Assembly (NCBI GenBank): GCA_030154085.1
Contig: JASKKR010000005.1
Coordinates: 1-64,000, forward strand
Reading direction: 5' to 3'
Length of the DNA stretch: 64,000 nucleotides
Source: Candidatus Cloacimonadota bacterium
GTDB taxonomy: Bacteria; Cloacimonadota; Cloacimonadia; Cloacimonadales; Cloacimonadaceae
Numbering within the stretch: position 1 is the first letter of the stretch; every line of letters begins with the position of its first letter. Positions 35,420-43,430 of the stretch are shown in pieces. Made by a program: the position numbers and the translations under genes. The notes beneath the pieces are model-generated. The model did not search any database, was not told where the DNA came from, and saw nothing but the letters and a program-made list of their open reading frames with translations.

Positions 35420-35445
35420 GGGACGCCCAATAAGGCGTCCTTTTT
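35420..35445 (+). terminator. rho-independent terminator of tRNA-Asp
   Basis: GGACGCC at 35421-35427 pairs with GGCGTCC at 35434-35440 across a six-base loop and is followed by five T residues (35441-35445). It lies 8 bases after the tRNA CCA end and only 10 bases before the waaA start codon. Confidence 0.9.
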
Positions 35446-35455
35446 CTTACCAATA

Positions 35456-36694
35456 ATGAAAACCATTTATATACTTCTATTTTTGTCAATGAATGCTCTT
35501 TTAGAGCTTATTTTCTTAATCGGATATCCTATACTAAGGCTCATTTTACCGTTCTATCAATATACAGAAAGCATCAAACGAATGCCTTTAAGAGATAATC
35601 ACCCCATCCTAATTCATGCAGCTTCAGTTGGCGAAATCAACGCTGTAGTGCCCCTTATCAAGGAATTAATCAAACATAAACAAAGCATTTTGATTAATAC
35701 GTTTACAGTCTCTGGTAAAGATCGTGCTAAAGAGCTATTCCCAAAATTGGAAGTCAGGCTTGCACCCTTGGATTTGTATAGCTTAAGAATATCTCAATTA
35801 AGAGCAATCAAACCCAAGCTAATCCTCATCGTGGAAACTGAAATTTGGCCCAACCTGCTTTATGCAGCTGGTAATTTTCATATTCCTGTAATCTTTATCA
35901 ATGCAAGGATATCAGCAAAAACTCTTAGTCGATATCTAAGGTTTGGCAACTTGTTGAGGCTTATTAGCCCGAGTGTTACAAAAGTTCTAGCGCAAAGCGA
36001 ACTTGATCAAGAGCGTCTTCAAAAACTTTTTCCCATTCATGTCGAAAATGCTGGTAACTTAAAATATTGTTTGAATCTTCCCGCCTACGATACTTCGCAA
36101 GTGCGTAGTAATTATATGTTTAATGAAGATGATTTTATCATAGTATGGGGAAGTTCACGACCTAGAGAAGAAGAACTAATTGTGTCTTATCTTCCATTAC
36201 TGCGGAAGAGTATCCCTAATCTGCGGTTGATATTAGCTCCTAGACACCCCAAACGTAGTTCGGATATTGCAAGATTGTTAAAGGATTACGACTATGTATC
36301 ATATTCTGAAATTAATCAAAAAAGATCTCGAGCTGAAATTGTTCTAATTGATACATTAGGTCATTTAACTGAAGCATATTCAATCTCTGATATAAGTATT
36401 GTAGGTGGTTCCTTCTATGATTTTGGTGGTCACAATCCTTTGGAACCAGCCTTTTATGGTAAATGTATAATAATGGGAGAGTACTATTCTTCCTGTAGAG
36501 ATTCTGTACAAGAACTGCTCAAAGCGGGTGCAATAATATTATCTAGTAGGGAAAATCTTCCTGAGATAATTATAGATCTATACAGGAGAAATGATCTACG
36601 AGACTCAATGGGGCAGAAGGCGCGATTAGTTTTGAAAAAAAATGCTACTGCACTTAGTAATCATATGAGAGGTATAATGCCATGTCTGAAATGA
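35456..36694 (+). CDS. waaA: 3-deoxy-D-manno-octulosonic acid (Kdo) transferase
   Basis: The 412-residue enzyme has an N-terminal membrane anchor (ILLFLSMNALLELIFLIGYP), then PILIHAASVGEINAVVPLIKEL, VETEIWPNLLYAA, FINARISAKTLSRY, LRLILAPRHPKRS and the C-terminal VGGSFYDFGGHNPLEPA, all of the WaaA/KdtA GT30 family. It adds Kdo to lipid A and shows that the cell makes a Kdo-type lipopolysaccharide. A longer in-frame reading from 35351 crosses the tRNA and terminator, so ATG 35456 is preferred; no clear ribosome binding site precedes it. It overlaps the radical SAM gene by 13 bases. The start lies just 10 bases past a terminator, so its own transcription start is unexplained. Confidence 0.93.
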   Translation: MKTIYILLFLSMNALLELIFLIGYPILRLILPFYQYTESIKRMPLRDNHPILIHAASVGEINAVVPLIKELIKHKQSILINTFTVSGKDRAKELFPKLEVRLAPLDLYSLRISQLRAIKPKLILIVETEIWPNLLYAAGNFHIPVIFINARISAKTLSRYLRFGNLLRLISPSVTKVLAQSELDQERLQKLFPIHVENAGNLKYCLNLPAYDTSQVRSNYMFNEDDFIIVWGSSRPREEELIVSYLPLLRKSIPNLRLILAPRHPKRSSDIARLLKDYDYVSYSEINQKRSRAEIVLIDTLGHLTEAYSISDISIVGGSFYDFGGHNPLEPAFYGKCIIMGEYYSSCRDSVQELLKAGAIILSSRENLPEIIIDLYRRNDLRDSMGQKARLVLKKNATALSNHMRGIMPCLK

Positions 36695-37683
36695 TCAGAG
36701 AAGCAATGTATTATAGAACATTGGATAAAAGTCACTTAAAGTGCGAATTATGTCCGCATTTCTGTGTGATCCCTATAGGGGAAAGAGGTCGATGCCGCTC
36801 TAGAGGGAATCTTGATAATCATCTTTGGGCAATAAACTATGGTAAAGCTTTAGGGATTTCTTTAGATCCTATAGAAAAAAAGCCCTTATATCATTTTTTC
36901 CCAGGAAGTAAGATACTTTCTTTAGGGCCGAATTCATGCAACTTAAATTGCAAATGGTGCCAGAATTATCAAATATCCCAATTTGAGGCGAATACTATAG
37001 ATATGCCATTGGATGAACTTTATGGACTTGTGCAACAATATAGTCCCAGCACGAAGCATATTGCTTTTACCTATACTGAGCCACTAACATGGTATGAATA
37101 CATTATGGATTTTGCTGTGCAATATCCGGATGTTAAGGTTGTATTAGTGACTAATGGATTCATCAATGAAGAGCCTCTGACTGAGCTCTTACCACATATC
37201 AGTGCTATGAACATTGATCTTAAAGGAATGTCTGAAGATCTATATCATAATTACTGCGGCGGCAAGCTATCTACTGTCAAAAATGCCATCATCCAAAGCT
37301 ACAAAGCTAACGTACATATAGAAATAACATTGTTATTGATTCCAGGGCTTAATGATTCAAAAGAAAAGCTTGTTAATTTGGTAGATTTTATTGCTTCCAT
37401 CGATATCAATATTCCGTTGCATATTTCAGCATATCATCCTGACTTTATGATGGATATCCCTGCGACTACTATTGATGATATCCAAAGAGCCTATGATATT
37501 GCCAAAGCAAAACTTCGGTATGTATATGGAGGGAATCTTCCAGTGGATGATATGCGCGATACTTTCTGTCCGGAATGTGGCACTCAGGTTATTTCAAGAA
37601 GAATATTCGGTCAAATATTGAATAAGGCTAAGTCAGGAAAATGTCCAAAATGTGGACAGAGGATCTATGGCTGCATTGTTTAA
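36682..37683 (+). CDS. amrS: AmmeMemoRadiSam-system radical SAM enzyme
   Basis: The 333-residue protein begins with a cysteine-rich patch (CELCPHFCVIPIGERGRCRSR) and has the radical SAM cluster CNLNCKWC near residue 92, followed by HIAFTYTEPLTWYEYI and MNIDLKG. The last 45 residues form a zinc-ribbon (FCPECG ... CPKCG). This domain order matches AmrS, the radical SAM member of the AmmeMemoRadiSam system, and pyruvate-formate-lyase activating enzyme-like proteins. The usual partners AMMECR1 and Memo are not in the window. The reaction is not established. It overlaps waaA by 13 and the next gene by 17 bases. Start could be 36682 or 36691. Confidence 0.88.
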   Translation: MSEMIREAMYYRTLDKSHLKCELCPHFCVIPIGERGRCRSRGNLDNHLWAINYGKALGISLDPIEKKPLYHFFPGSKILSLGPNSCNLNCKWCQNYQISQFEANTIDMPLDELYGLVQQYSPSTKHIAFTYTEPLTWYEYIMDFAVQYPDVKVVLVTNGFINEEPLTELLPHISAMNIDLKGMSEDLYHNYCGGKLSTVKNAIIQSYKANVHIEITLLLIPGLNDSKEKLVNLVDFIASIDINIPLHISAYHPDFMMDIPATTIDDIQRAYDIAKAKLRYVYGGNLPVDDMRDTFCPECGTQVISRRIFGQILNKAKSGKCPKCGQRIYGCIV

Positions 37684-38035
37684 AAGCTATCTAAAAAGCA
37701 TGAGTATTAGCGATCTAATCTTGATTTTATTGTGCTTATTTGCCTCCTCTTATTTGTGGACACGGCAAGAACAGAAGGATGCTTATTTGGTGGTTTATAA
37801 AGATGACCAGATATTTGGTGAATATCTACTATCTGAAGATATTCAACTTGTTATAGATGAACACAATAGCATAGAGATCAAGGATGGGAAAGCTCGAATC
37901 TCATATTCTGATTGTCCAGATAAACGATGCGTAAAGCAAGGCTTCAATAACAATATGCCAATTATTTGCCTACCAAACCGTCTGGTTTTAGAATTTCGTA
38001 GAAAAGACGGTGATCACCGCTTAATTTTGCAATAG
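37667..38035 (+). CDS. NusG domain II-containing membrane-anchored protein
   Basis: The 122-residue protein has one N-terminal membrane helix (ISDLILILLCLFASSYLW) and a small extracytoplasmic beta domain matching NusG-II proteins: AYLVVYKDDQIFGEYLL, IEIKDGKARISYSDCPDKRCVKQG and ICLPNRLVLEF. The DCPDK-C cysteine pair is a family hallmark. Such proteins often sit with Rnf or FMN-transfer genes, but function is unknown. The start ATG at 37667 follows agagga; it lies inside the end of amrS (17-base overlap). ApbE at 50466 is not adjacent. Confidence 0.82.
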   Translation: MAALFKSYLKSMSISDLILILLCLFASSYLWTRQEQKDAYLVVYKDDQIFGEYLLSEDIQLVIDEHNSIEIKDGKARISYSDCPDKRCVKQGFNNNMPIICLPNRLVLEFRRKDGDHRLILQ

Positions 38036-38041
38036 GATACT

Positions 38042-39970
38042 ATGAAAATAGCATTATATGTTTCCAATCATGGCTTTGGACATGCAAGCCGGATGGCAGC
38101 TTTGGCAAAAGCTTTTACAACATTTATGATCGAAATCGTAATTTGCACGGATCGTCCAAAGTATTTGTTTGATGATCTTCCTCAAGACTTGGTTAGCTAT
38201 CGAACAATCTCCATTGATAAAGGCGTGATTCACAAAGAGAATTTAGTGGTGGATATTGATGCAACAAAAGATGCTTTGTTTGAGTTGTTTTCCAGACGCG
38301 AATTGATTGTTGCTGAAGAAGCAGATTTTCTTAGGCGAGAGAAGATTGATTTGGTTATATCTGATATCCCATACTTTATTATAGAATCATGTGGTTATGC
38401 TGAAATTCCTATATTTGGTGTATCCAATTTTGATTGGTCTTATATCTATGATAGTTTATTCGGTATGGATCAAGATACCCAGCCACTTATCAATGTTATA
38501 CGAAGCTTGTATCGCAGAATGGATGGAAGCTATTTGTTGAATATGGGATATCTAGAAAGTGTGCCAGGTTTTCGAAATCCTAAAAAGGGAGGCATGCTTG
38601 CCAGAACACTTTCAGAACCTATTAATATTCGAGCCAAATATGATATTGAAAAGTCACAAAAAATCTTACTTATAAGTTTTGGAGGAGAAGGAATCCTAGA
38701 ACTTAATCTTGAGATGATTTGTGCGGCTTGGGATGGAGTAGTTCTCTGTAGCTATCCAAGCCCTGATATAAGCAATCTAATCAAGATATCTCCCGATGAG
38801 GATTACCTTAGTGTGATTTACGAGGCTGATCTAATATTGTGCAAACCCGGATACAGTACTTTCGCTGAAATTCTAAGTATGGGCAAACCTATGATTTACA
38901 TCCCGCGCAACAATTACCCTGAAGAAAAAGTCCTGATAGAGGGAATAAAAGACTATCCAGCTGCAATACAAATAGACAGGATACCTGATAATATTGATGA
39001 AATCAAAGCATTATTTAATAAAGTACATAATGCGGATAACAAACTGCCTGTTTCAAATGACAAACTAGCTGGATGCATCCTTTCGGATTATTTAAAGATC
39101 AGATATCCTGAAGATAAGCTAATCAGTATTTATGATCTTGGTTCTAATAACATGAACTATCTGCTTTATAACAAGACGCGTGATATTGTAATTCACAGAG
39201 CTTGGTGCACAACAGGGTTGGGACGAGATTTTGCGAATGATCGATTATCGGATCGCAGTATCCAAAGAGCATTCATGGTCATTTCCAAAATCATGAATTT
39301 TGATAACGAGATATCTTCACAAAAGGAACTTATAGCGACTGGAATCAATCGTAAAGCTCTTAATAAAGATCTATTACTTGATATGGTCAAGGATAGATGG
39401 CAAATAAATACGAAAATTATCTCTGCAACCCGTGAAATGAGGCTATCTTGGCTGGCAAGTGAAAGAATCGGTACTGATGTCAAACAAAAGCTAGTGATCG
39501 ACATTGGAGGGGCAAGCACAGAGGTTAGTTATCTCGATAATAATAAGCTGAGTGGGAAGTCGTTCGATTTTGGGTTACAAAGCCTAATTCGAGATTTCTC
39601 TTCAATCGACCAAGCATTGATATCTGTACAAAATGCTTTTAGTGAGCTTCCCGAAATACCAAATCCTAACTTGATTGCTGTTGGTCTTACAGCAACGATT
39701 CTAGCAAGAACCTTACTTGGAATTCCCTATAAAGATATACTTAGAAAAGATTTCCTCACAATCAACATAGATCAAATCGATAGCTTTTTAAGAGCAGTAG
39801 AGTTGAATCAATTTCATAACTATGAAGACTTGTTTGAAGATCGGTATGAGCAGGACTCAATTTATCTTGCTGCCTGCATAATAAAGCTATTACTGGACAG
39901 ATATCGCTGTTATAATTTTATGGTTTGTAATGATGGAATATCTATGGGATATGCAAAATGGAAAAAATGA
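38042..39970 (+). CDS. fusion of a GT-B glycosyltransferase-like domain and a Ppx/GppA domain
   Basis: The 642-residue protein joins two folds. Residues 1 to about 350 look like a MurG/L-arabinokinase-type GT-B unit: NHGFGHASR at 9-17 matches the G-x-G-H-x-x-R glycosyltransferase loop, and ILCKPGYSTFAEILSMGKPMIYIPR near 275-299 matches the sugar-nucleotide donor site. From about 360 the protein resembles exopolyphosphatase/GppA (ASKHA fold): YDLGSNN at 364-370, TTGLGRDF, IATGINRKAL, and VIDIGGASTEVSYL at 485-498, the second phosphate loop. The catalytic EEARL region reads REMRL (464-468). Neither half shows a frameshift. It overlaps the DAHP synthase gene by 13 bases. The combined function is unknown. 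Confidence 0.78.
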   Translation: MKIALYVSNHGFGHASRMAALAKAFTTFMIEIVICTDRPKYLFDDLPQDLVSYRTISIDKGVIHKENLVVDIDATKDALFELFSRRELIVAEEADFLRREKIDLVISDIPYFIIESCGYAEIPIFGVSNFDWSYIYDSLFGMDQDTQPLINVIRSLYRRMDGSYLLNMGYLESVPGFRNPKKGGMLARTLSEPINIRAKYDIEKSQKILLISFGGEGILELNLEMICAAWDGVVLCSYPSPDISNLIKISPDEDYLSVIYEADLILCKPGYSTFAEILSMGKPMIYIPRNNYPEEKVLIEGIKDYPAAIQIDRIPDNIDEIKALFNKVHNADNKLPVSNDKLAGCILSDYLKIRYPEDKLISIYDLGSNNMNYLLYNKTRDIVIHRAWCTTGLGRDFANDRLSDRSIQRAFMVISKIMNFDNEISSQKELIATGINRKALNKDLLLDMVKDRWQINTKIISATREMRLSWLASERIGTDVKQKLVIDIGGASTEVSYLDNNKLSGKSFDFGLQSLIRDFSSIDQALISVQNAFSELPEIPNPNLIAVGLTATILARTLLGIPYKDILRKDFLTINIDQIDSFLRAVELNQFHNYEDLFEDRYEQDSIYLAACIIKLLLDRYRCYNFMVCNDGISMGYAKWKK

Positions 39971-40731
39971 ATGATTTAAATTTTGGTCCAATGAATTTTA
40001 ATATAATTGCTGGACCTTGTTCTATCGAAGATTATGATTCATTGTATGAGGCAGCTTTAGAACTAAAAAATAGAGGTATTCGCATGATACGTGGCGGAGC
40101 CTACAAACTACGGACCTCCGTGCATAGTTTCCGTGGTCTAGGAGACGCTGGGATCATGCACCTAGCCAATGTCGGGAAAGAACTTGATCTTATCACAGTT
40201 TCTGAAGTTACTCAGACAGATAAAGTCGATTTTATGGCAAATTACATCGATATTCTGGTCGTCGGCACTAGAAACATGCACAACTATCCATTGTTGGAAC
40301 TTTTGGGCAAAATAGATAAACCAGTAATACTAAAACGTGGCATTGCTGCTACCTATGACGAATGGCTGGCTTCCGCTGAATATATTATTGAAAATGGAAA
40401 TAATAAGGTAATACTGTGTGAGCGCGGAATCCGCACTTTTGAACCTGAAACTCGCTATACCCTTGATATATCAGCTATATCCGTGATAAAAAATAAAAGT
40501 ACATTGCCAATTATCATAGATCCATCTCATGCAGCCGGAAACAGAGATCTGGTCCCATCACTCGCTCTTGCGGCTGTAGCAGCCGGTGCAGATGGATTAA
40601 TGATAGAATGTCAGCCAAATCCTTCAGAAAGCATTTGTGATGCAAATCAGACTATCTCTCCGGATACATTGAGCCAGATCATGGATGCCGTTCCGGAATT
40701 GAGATTACATCTTAGTAGGATGAAATTATGA
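39958..40731 (+). CDS. aroF: 3-deoxy-7-phosphoheptulonate synthase (type I-beta)
   Basis: The 257-residue barrel enzyme has IIAGPCSIED, GGAYKLRTSVHSFRGLG, DILVVGTRNMHNYPLLELLG, PVILKRGIAATYDEWLASAEYI, ILCERGIRTFE and IIIDPSHAAGNRDLV, all features of short AroA-I-beta DAHP synthases rather than KdsA. It condenses erythrose 4-phosphate and PEP, the first step of the shikimate pathway. The usual GGAFKPRTSPYSF segment reads GGAYKLRTSVHSF, a proline-to-leucine change in the K-P-R-T loop. The start at 39958 overlaps the fusion gene by 13 bases; an alternative ATG at 39967 would give the common ATGA overlap. No regulatory ACT or chorismate mutase domain is present. Confidence 0.9.
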   Translation: MEKMNDLNFGPMNFNIIAGPCSIEDYDSLYEAALELKNRGIRMIRGGAYKLRTSVHSFRGLGDAGIMHLANVGKELDLITVSEVTQTDKVDFMANYIDILVVGTRNMHNYPLLELLGKIDKPVILKRGIAATYDEWLASAEYIIENGNNKVILCERGIRTFEPETRYTLDISAISVIKNKSTLPIIIDPSHAAGNRDLVPSLALAAVAAGADGLMIECQPNPSESICDANQTISPDTLSQIMDAVPELRLHLSRMKL

Positions 40732-42011
40732 AAAAGTATTATATTGAAACTTATGGTTGTCAAATGAACGTATCAGATAGTGAACTTGTATCAGCAATAC
40801 TAACAAATGCAGGATATTCTCCCGCTGACACAATAGATGAAGCTGATATTCTACTTTTTAATACCTGTTCAGTTCGTGATCACGCGGAACAACGTGTATT
40901 AGGGAGAATATCCAATGAACTTCATCGTAAGCAAAAAAATAAAGATTTTAAAATAGTGCTCTTGGGTTGTATGGCTCAAAGAATAGGGAAGAGGCTTATC
41001 AATGAAAACCTGGGAATTGACTATGCAATTGGAGTAGATCAGTATCGTGATCTACCAAATATATTAGCTGATGATGGAGGCTTTTCTTTGGAGTTTAATC
41101 CATCAGAAGTCTATGATAATCTAATGCCACTTCATCAAGGTAACTACTGTGCTTACGTTACTATTATGCGTGGGTGCAATAACTTTTGCTCTTATTGCAT
41201 AGTGCCTTATGTCCGAGGTCGAGAACGTAGCAGACCATATGATGACATTCTAAAAGATATACGGGAAGCTGTCACTAATGGTATGCATGATATTACTTTA
41301 TTGGGTCAGAATGTCAATTCTTATAAATTTAAAGATCAAGACTTTCCTGCACTACTGAAAAACATCGAACATGATGTAGAAGGCATCTATCGATTACATT
41401 TTGTAACCTCCCATCCAAAAGACCTTTCAGAAGAGCTTATCTCGACTATGGCCAATAGCAAAATCATTTGCAGACATATTCATTTACCATTACAAAGTGG
41501 TGATGACGATATTCTAAAGCGTATGAATAGATCATATATCTATAGCCAATATCTATCACGAGTTCAAGCTTTACGAAACGCAATGCCAGGGATTGCCATC
41601 ACTACAGATCTCATCGCTGGTTTTCCTGGTGAAACTGAACAACAGTTTGAAGCAACACTGGCGGCAATGCGCGAAATAGAATTTGACTATGCATTTTGTT
41701 TTAAATATAGCCAACGTGATGGAACAACAGCTGCACGATACAATGATCAAATACCAGAAGAAATTCGTTTAAATAGATTACAAAAAATGATAGATCTGCA
41801 AAGAGAGATAACGTTGAAGAAGTATCGGTCATTTATAGGTAAAGAAGTCGAAATTTACGTTGAGGATTTTAGCAAAAAGTCAAAGAGTAAACTTTCAGGA
41901 AAGACTCGCGATTTCAAGATAGCAGTTTTAAGCGGATCAGAATCTCAATTAGGTAGTATAGTCAGATCAAAAGTAGTAGATGCAACCGCAGGCACCTTAA
42001 TCTGTGATTGA
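40728..42011 (+). CDS. miaB: tRNA-2-methylthio-N6-dimethylallyladenosine synthase
   Basis: The 427-residue protein has the N-terminal UPF0004 cluster cysteines Cys11, Cys47 and Cys81, the radical SAM motif Cys150, Cys154, Cys157 (RGCNNFCSYCIVPYVRGRERSRP), and a C-terminal TRAM-type segment (EVEIYVEDFSKKSKSKLSGK). MYLPLQS-type HLPLQSGDDDILKRMNR is present. It adds the methylthio group at position 37 of tRNAs that read U-starting codons. The family split between MiaB and MtaB/RimO was judged from length and the Cys pattern; MiaB is favoured. The start overlaps the stop of aroF by 4 bases (ATGA). Confidence 0.92.
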   Translation: MKKYYIETYGCQMNVSDSELVSAILTNAGYSPADTIDEADILLFNTCSVRDHAEQRVLGRISNELHRKQKNKDFKIVLLGCMAQRIGKRLINENLGIDYAIGVDQYRDLPNILADDGGFSLEFNPSEVYDNLMPLHQGNYCAYVTIMRGCNNFCSYCIVPYVRGRERSRPYDDILKDIREAVTNGMHDITLLGQNVNSYKFKDQDFPALLKNIEHDVEGIYRLHFVTSHPKDLSEELISTMANSKIICRHIHLPLQSGDDDILKRMNRSYIYSQYLSRVQALRNAMPGIAITTDLIAGFPGETEQQFEATLAAMREIEFDYAFCFKYSQRDGTTAARYNDQIPEEIRLNRLQKMIDLQREITLKKYRSFIGKEVEIYVEDFSKKSKSKLSGKTRDFKIAVLSGSESQLGSIVRSKVVDATAGTLICD

Positions 42012-42113
42012 AGCAAGGTTAAACTTAAGACATGTTATGTAAACTAGCTATTAGTTATTAACTTTATTCTGCTACATAGCTTTGCCCTATCATGTAAAAT
42101 ATAAGGAGATTAG

Positions 42114-42995
42114 ATGAAAAGTATGACTGGCTTTGGGAAAAGCCATATAACTCATGATAATATTGAATGTAATATAGAAATAAAAAGTGTTAATGGTAGA
42201 TATCTGGATCTTAAGATCTATTTGCCACGCGAACTTGGATTTTTTGAATTCACGATAAGAAAATTAACCCCTCAATTCATTAGTCGTGGATCTGTAGAAA
42301 TCAGAATAAACATTAATGATTACAGGGAGCCAAAGTTACGTTTAAATGTACACAAACTAAAGAAATACAGAGATATAATTACCCAATCACAGCAAGTTCT
42401 AGGTGTAGATGCTTTCCCATCACTTGAGTATTTGCTGGCTGAACCAGGAGTTATTCAATGCGAAAGTCAAGTGGAAGATGATCCTGAATTAGTCCAAATC
42501 TTAGAGGATGCTTTGGTGGAAGCCTTATCATCTTTACAAGCGACTTTAATAAAGGAAGCTGAGGGAATCAAAAGTGTTCTATTGGATGCTATGACACCCA
42601 TCAAACTTTCCTTAGAACGCATTGCCGGACAGGTACAGCCTTATAAAGAAAATTTATTTACGACTATGCACAAAAGGATTTCCGATATTGTAAGTAGTTA
42701 TCAACTTGACAATATTGAGCAAAGGATAGTTCAAGAACTTGCTATATATATAGATAAATATGATATACAAGAAGAGTTAACGCGTCTTAAATCCCATATT
42801 AAGTCTTTTATAGAAACCTTAAATAAGAAAAGTGATGAAGACATCGGGAAAACGCTCAACTTTATTTTGCAAGAAATGCACAGAGAAGCCAATACACTGG
42901 GATCTAAATTCTCAAATATGCAAACTTTCCATGACGTCTTGATAATCAAAGAAGAAATTGAAAAATGTAGGGAGATAGTTCAAAATGTCGCCTAA
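42114..42995 (+). CDS. yicC: YicC-family endoribonuclease
   Basis: The 293-residue protein starts MKSMTGFGKSHI and ends with the DUF1732 segment (LNFILQEMHREANTLGSKFSNMQTFHDVLIIKEEIEK), the two hallmarks of YicC/YloC. It is a recently shown endoribonuclease family in other bacteria. AAGGAGAT 6 bases before the ATG is a strong ribosome binding site, and the 102-base gap before it probably carries a promoter, so it likely opens a new transcript. Unlike many genomes, gmk and rpoZ do not follow; a PH-like membrane protein and RNase R do. Confidence 0.9.
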   Translation: MKSMTGFGKSHITHDNIECNIEIKSVNGRYLDLKIYLPRELGFFEFTIRKLTPQFISRGSVEIRININDYREPKLRLNVHKLKKYRDIITQSQQVLGVDAFPSLEYLLAEPGVIQCESQVEDDPELVQILEDALVEALSSLQATLIKEAEGIKSVLLDAMTPIKLSLERIAGQVQPYKENLFTTMHKRISDIVSSYQLDNIEQRIVQELAIYIDKYDIQEELTRLKSHIKSFIETLNKKSDEDIGKTLNFILQEMHREANTLGSKFSNMQTFHDVLIIKEEIEKCREIVQNVA

Positions 42996-43422
42996 GCCAC
43001 TACTTAGCTGGAAATCATGGCCTTTTGTAGAGCGTCCACGAGATTCTATACTCTTAGTACTTTTTTTGATCCTACTTTCTATACTGCTATATAGAATTAC
43101 AATACTAAATTGGAATATGCCTTTCTTTTATTTTGGTGGATTAATCCTTGTTTATGCTAATCTTCTCCCCTATTTTATTATTACTGAGTATTTTCTTTAC
43201 GAGAATGAGATACATATCAGATATATATTTATCAATATACGGCGACCATGGAGTGATTTTGGCTGCTATTACATGGACAAACGAGGCGTAATGCTCTCTA
43301 CATTTAGAAGACCTAGAAGACTAGATCCTTTTAGAGGTCAATCTCTACGTTTTTCAAAAACAAAGGCTGAGAAAGAAGAGTTACTTGCTATTCTCGATAG
43401 AAAGATCGGCCGTAGATATTAA
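42985..43422 (+). CDS. two-helix membrane protein with PH-like domain
   Basis: The 145-residue protein has two hydrophobic helices at about 22-40 and 46-64 (SILLVLFLILLSILLYRI and FFYFGGLILVYANLLPYF) followed by a small beta-rich soluble part (IHIRYIFINIRRPWSDFG, RDP-like RRLDPFRGQSLRF), the layout of bacterial PH-like (YcxB/YdbS-type) membrane proteins. Function is unknown. It overlaps yicC by 11 bases and lies 8 bases before rnr, so it is co-transcribed with both ribonucleases. A role in anchoring or in envelope lipid sensing is only a guess. Confidence 0.7.
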   Translation: MSPKPLLSWKSWPFVERPRDSILLVLFLILLSILLYRITILNWNMPFFYFGGLILVYANLLPYFIITEYFLYENEIHIRYIFINIRRPWSDFGCYYMDKRGVMLSTFRRPRRLDPFRGQSLRFSKTKAEKEELLAILDRKIGRRY

Positions 43423-43430
43423 GGATTATC

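Noticed and set aside
35351-35455. N-terminal extension of waaA
   Set aside because: The extra 35 codons would be encoded by the tRNA and terminator; the family N-terminus begins at 35456.
35037-35456. A 139-codon plus-strand open frame
   Set aside because: It runs through the tRNA-Asp gene, its promoter and its terminator, and has no family resemblance.
38042-39100. Calling the N-terminal half MurG
   Set aside because: Only the loop G-F-G-H and donor-site pattern fit; MurG's acceptor motifs are not evident and the fusion is not a MurG architecture.
39958-40731. KdsA (Kdo-8-phosphate synthase) because waaA is near
   Set aside because: The SHAAGNRDLV and KxRTS-type motifs match DAHP synthase type I-beta rather than KdsA.
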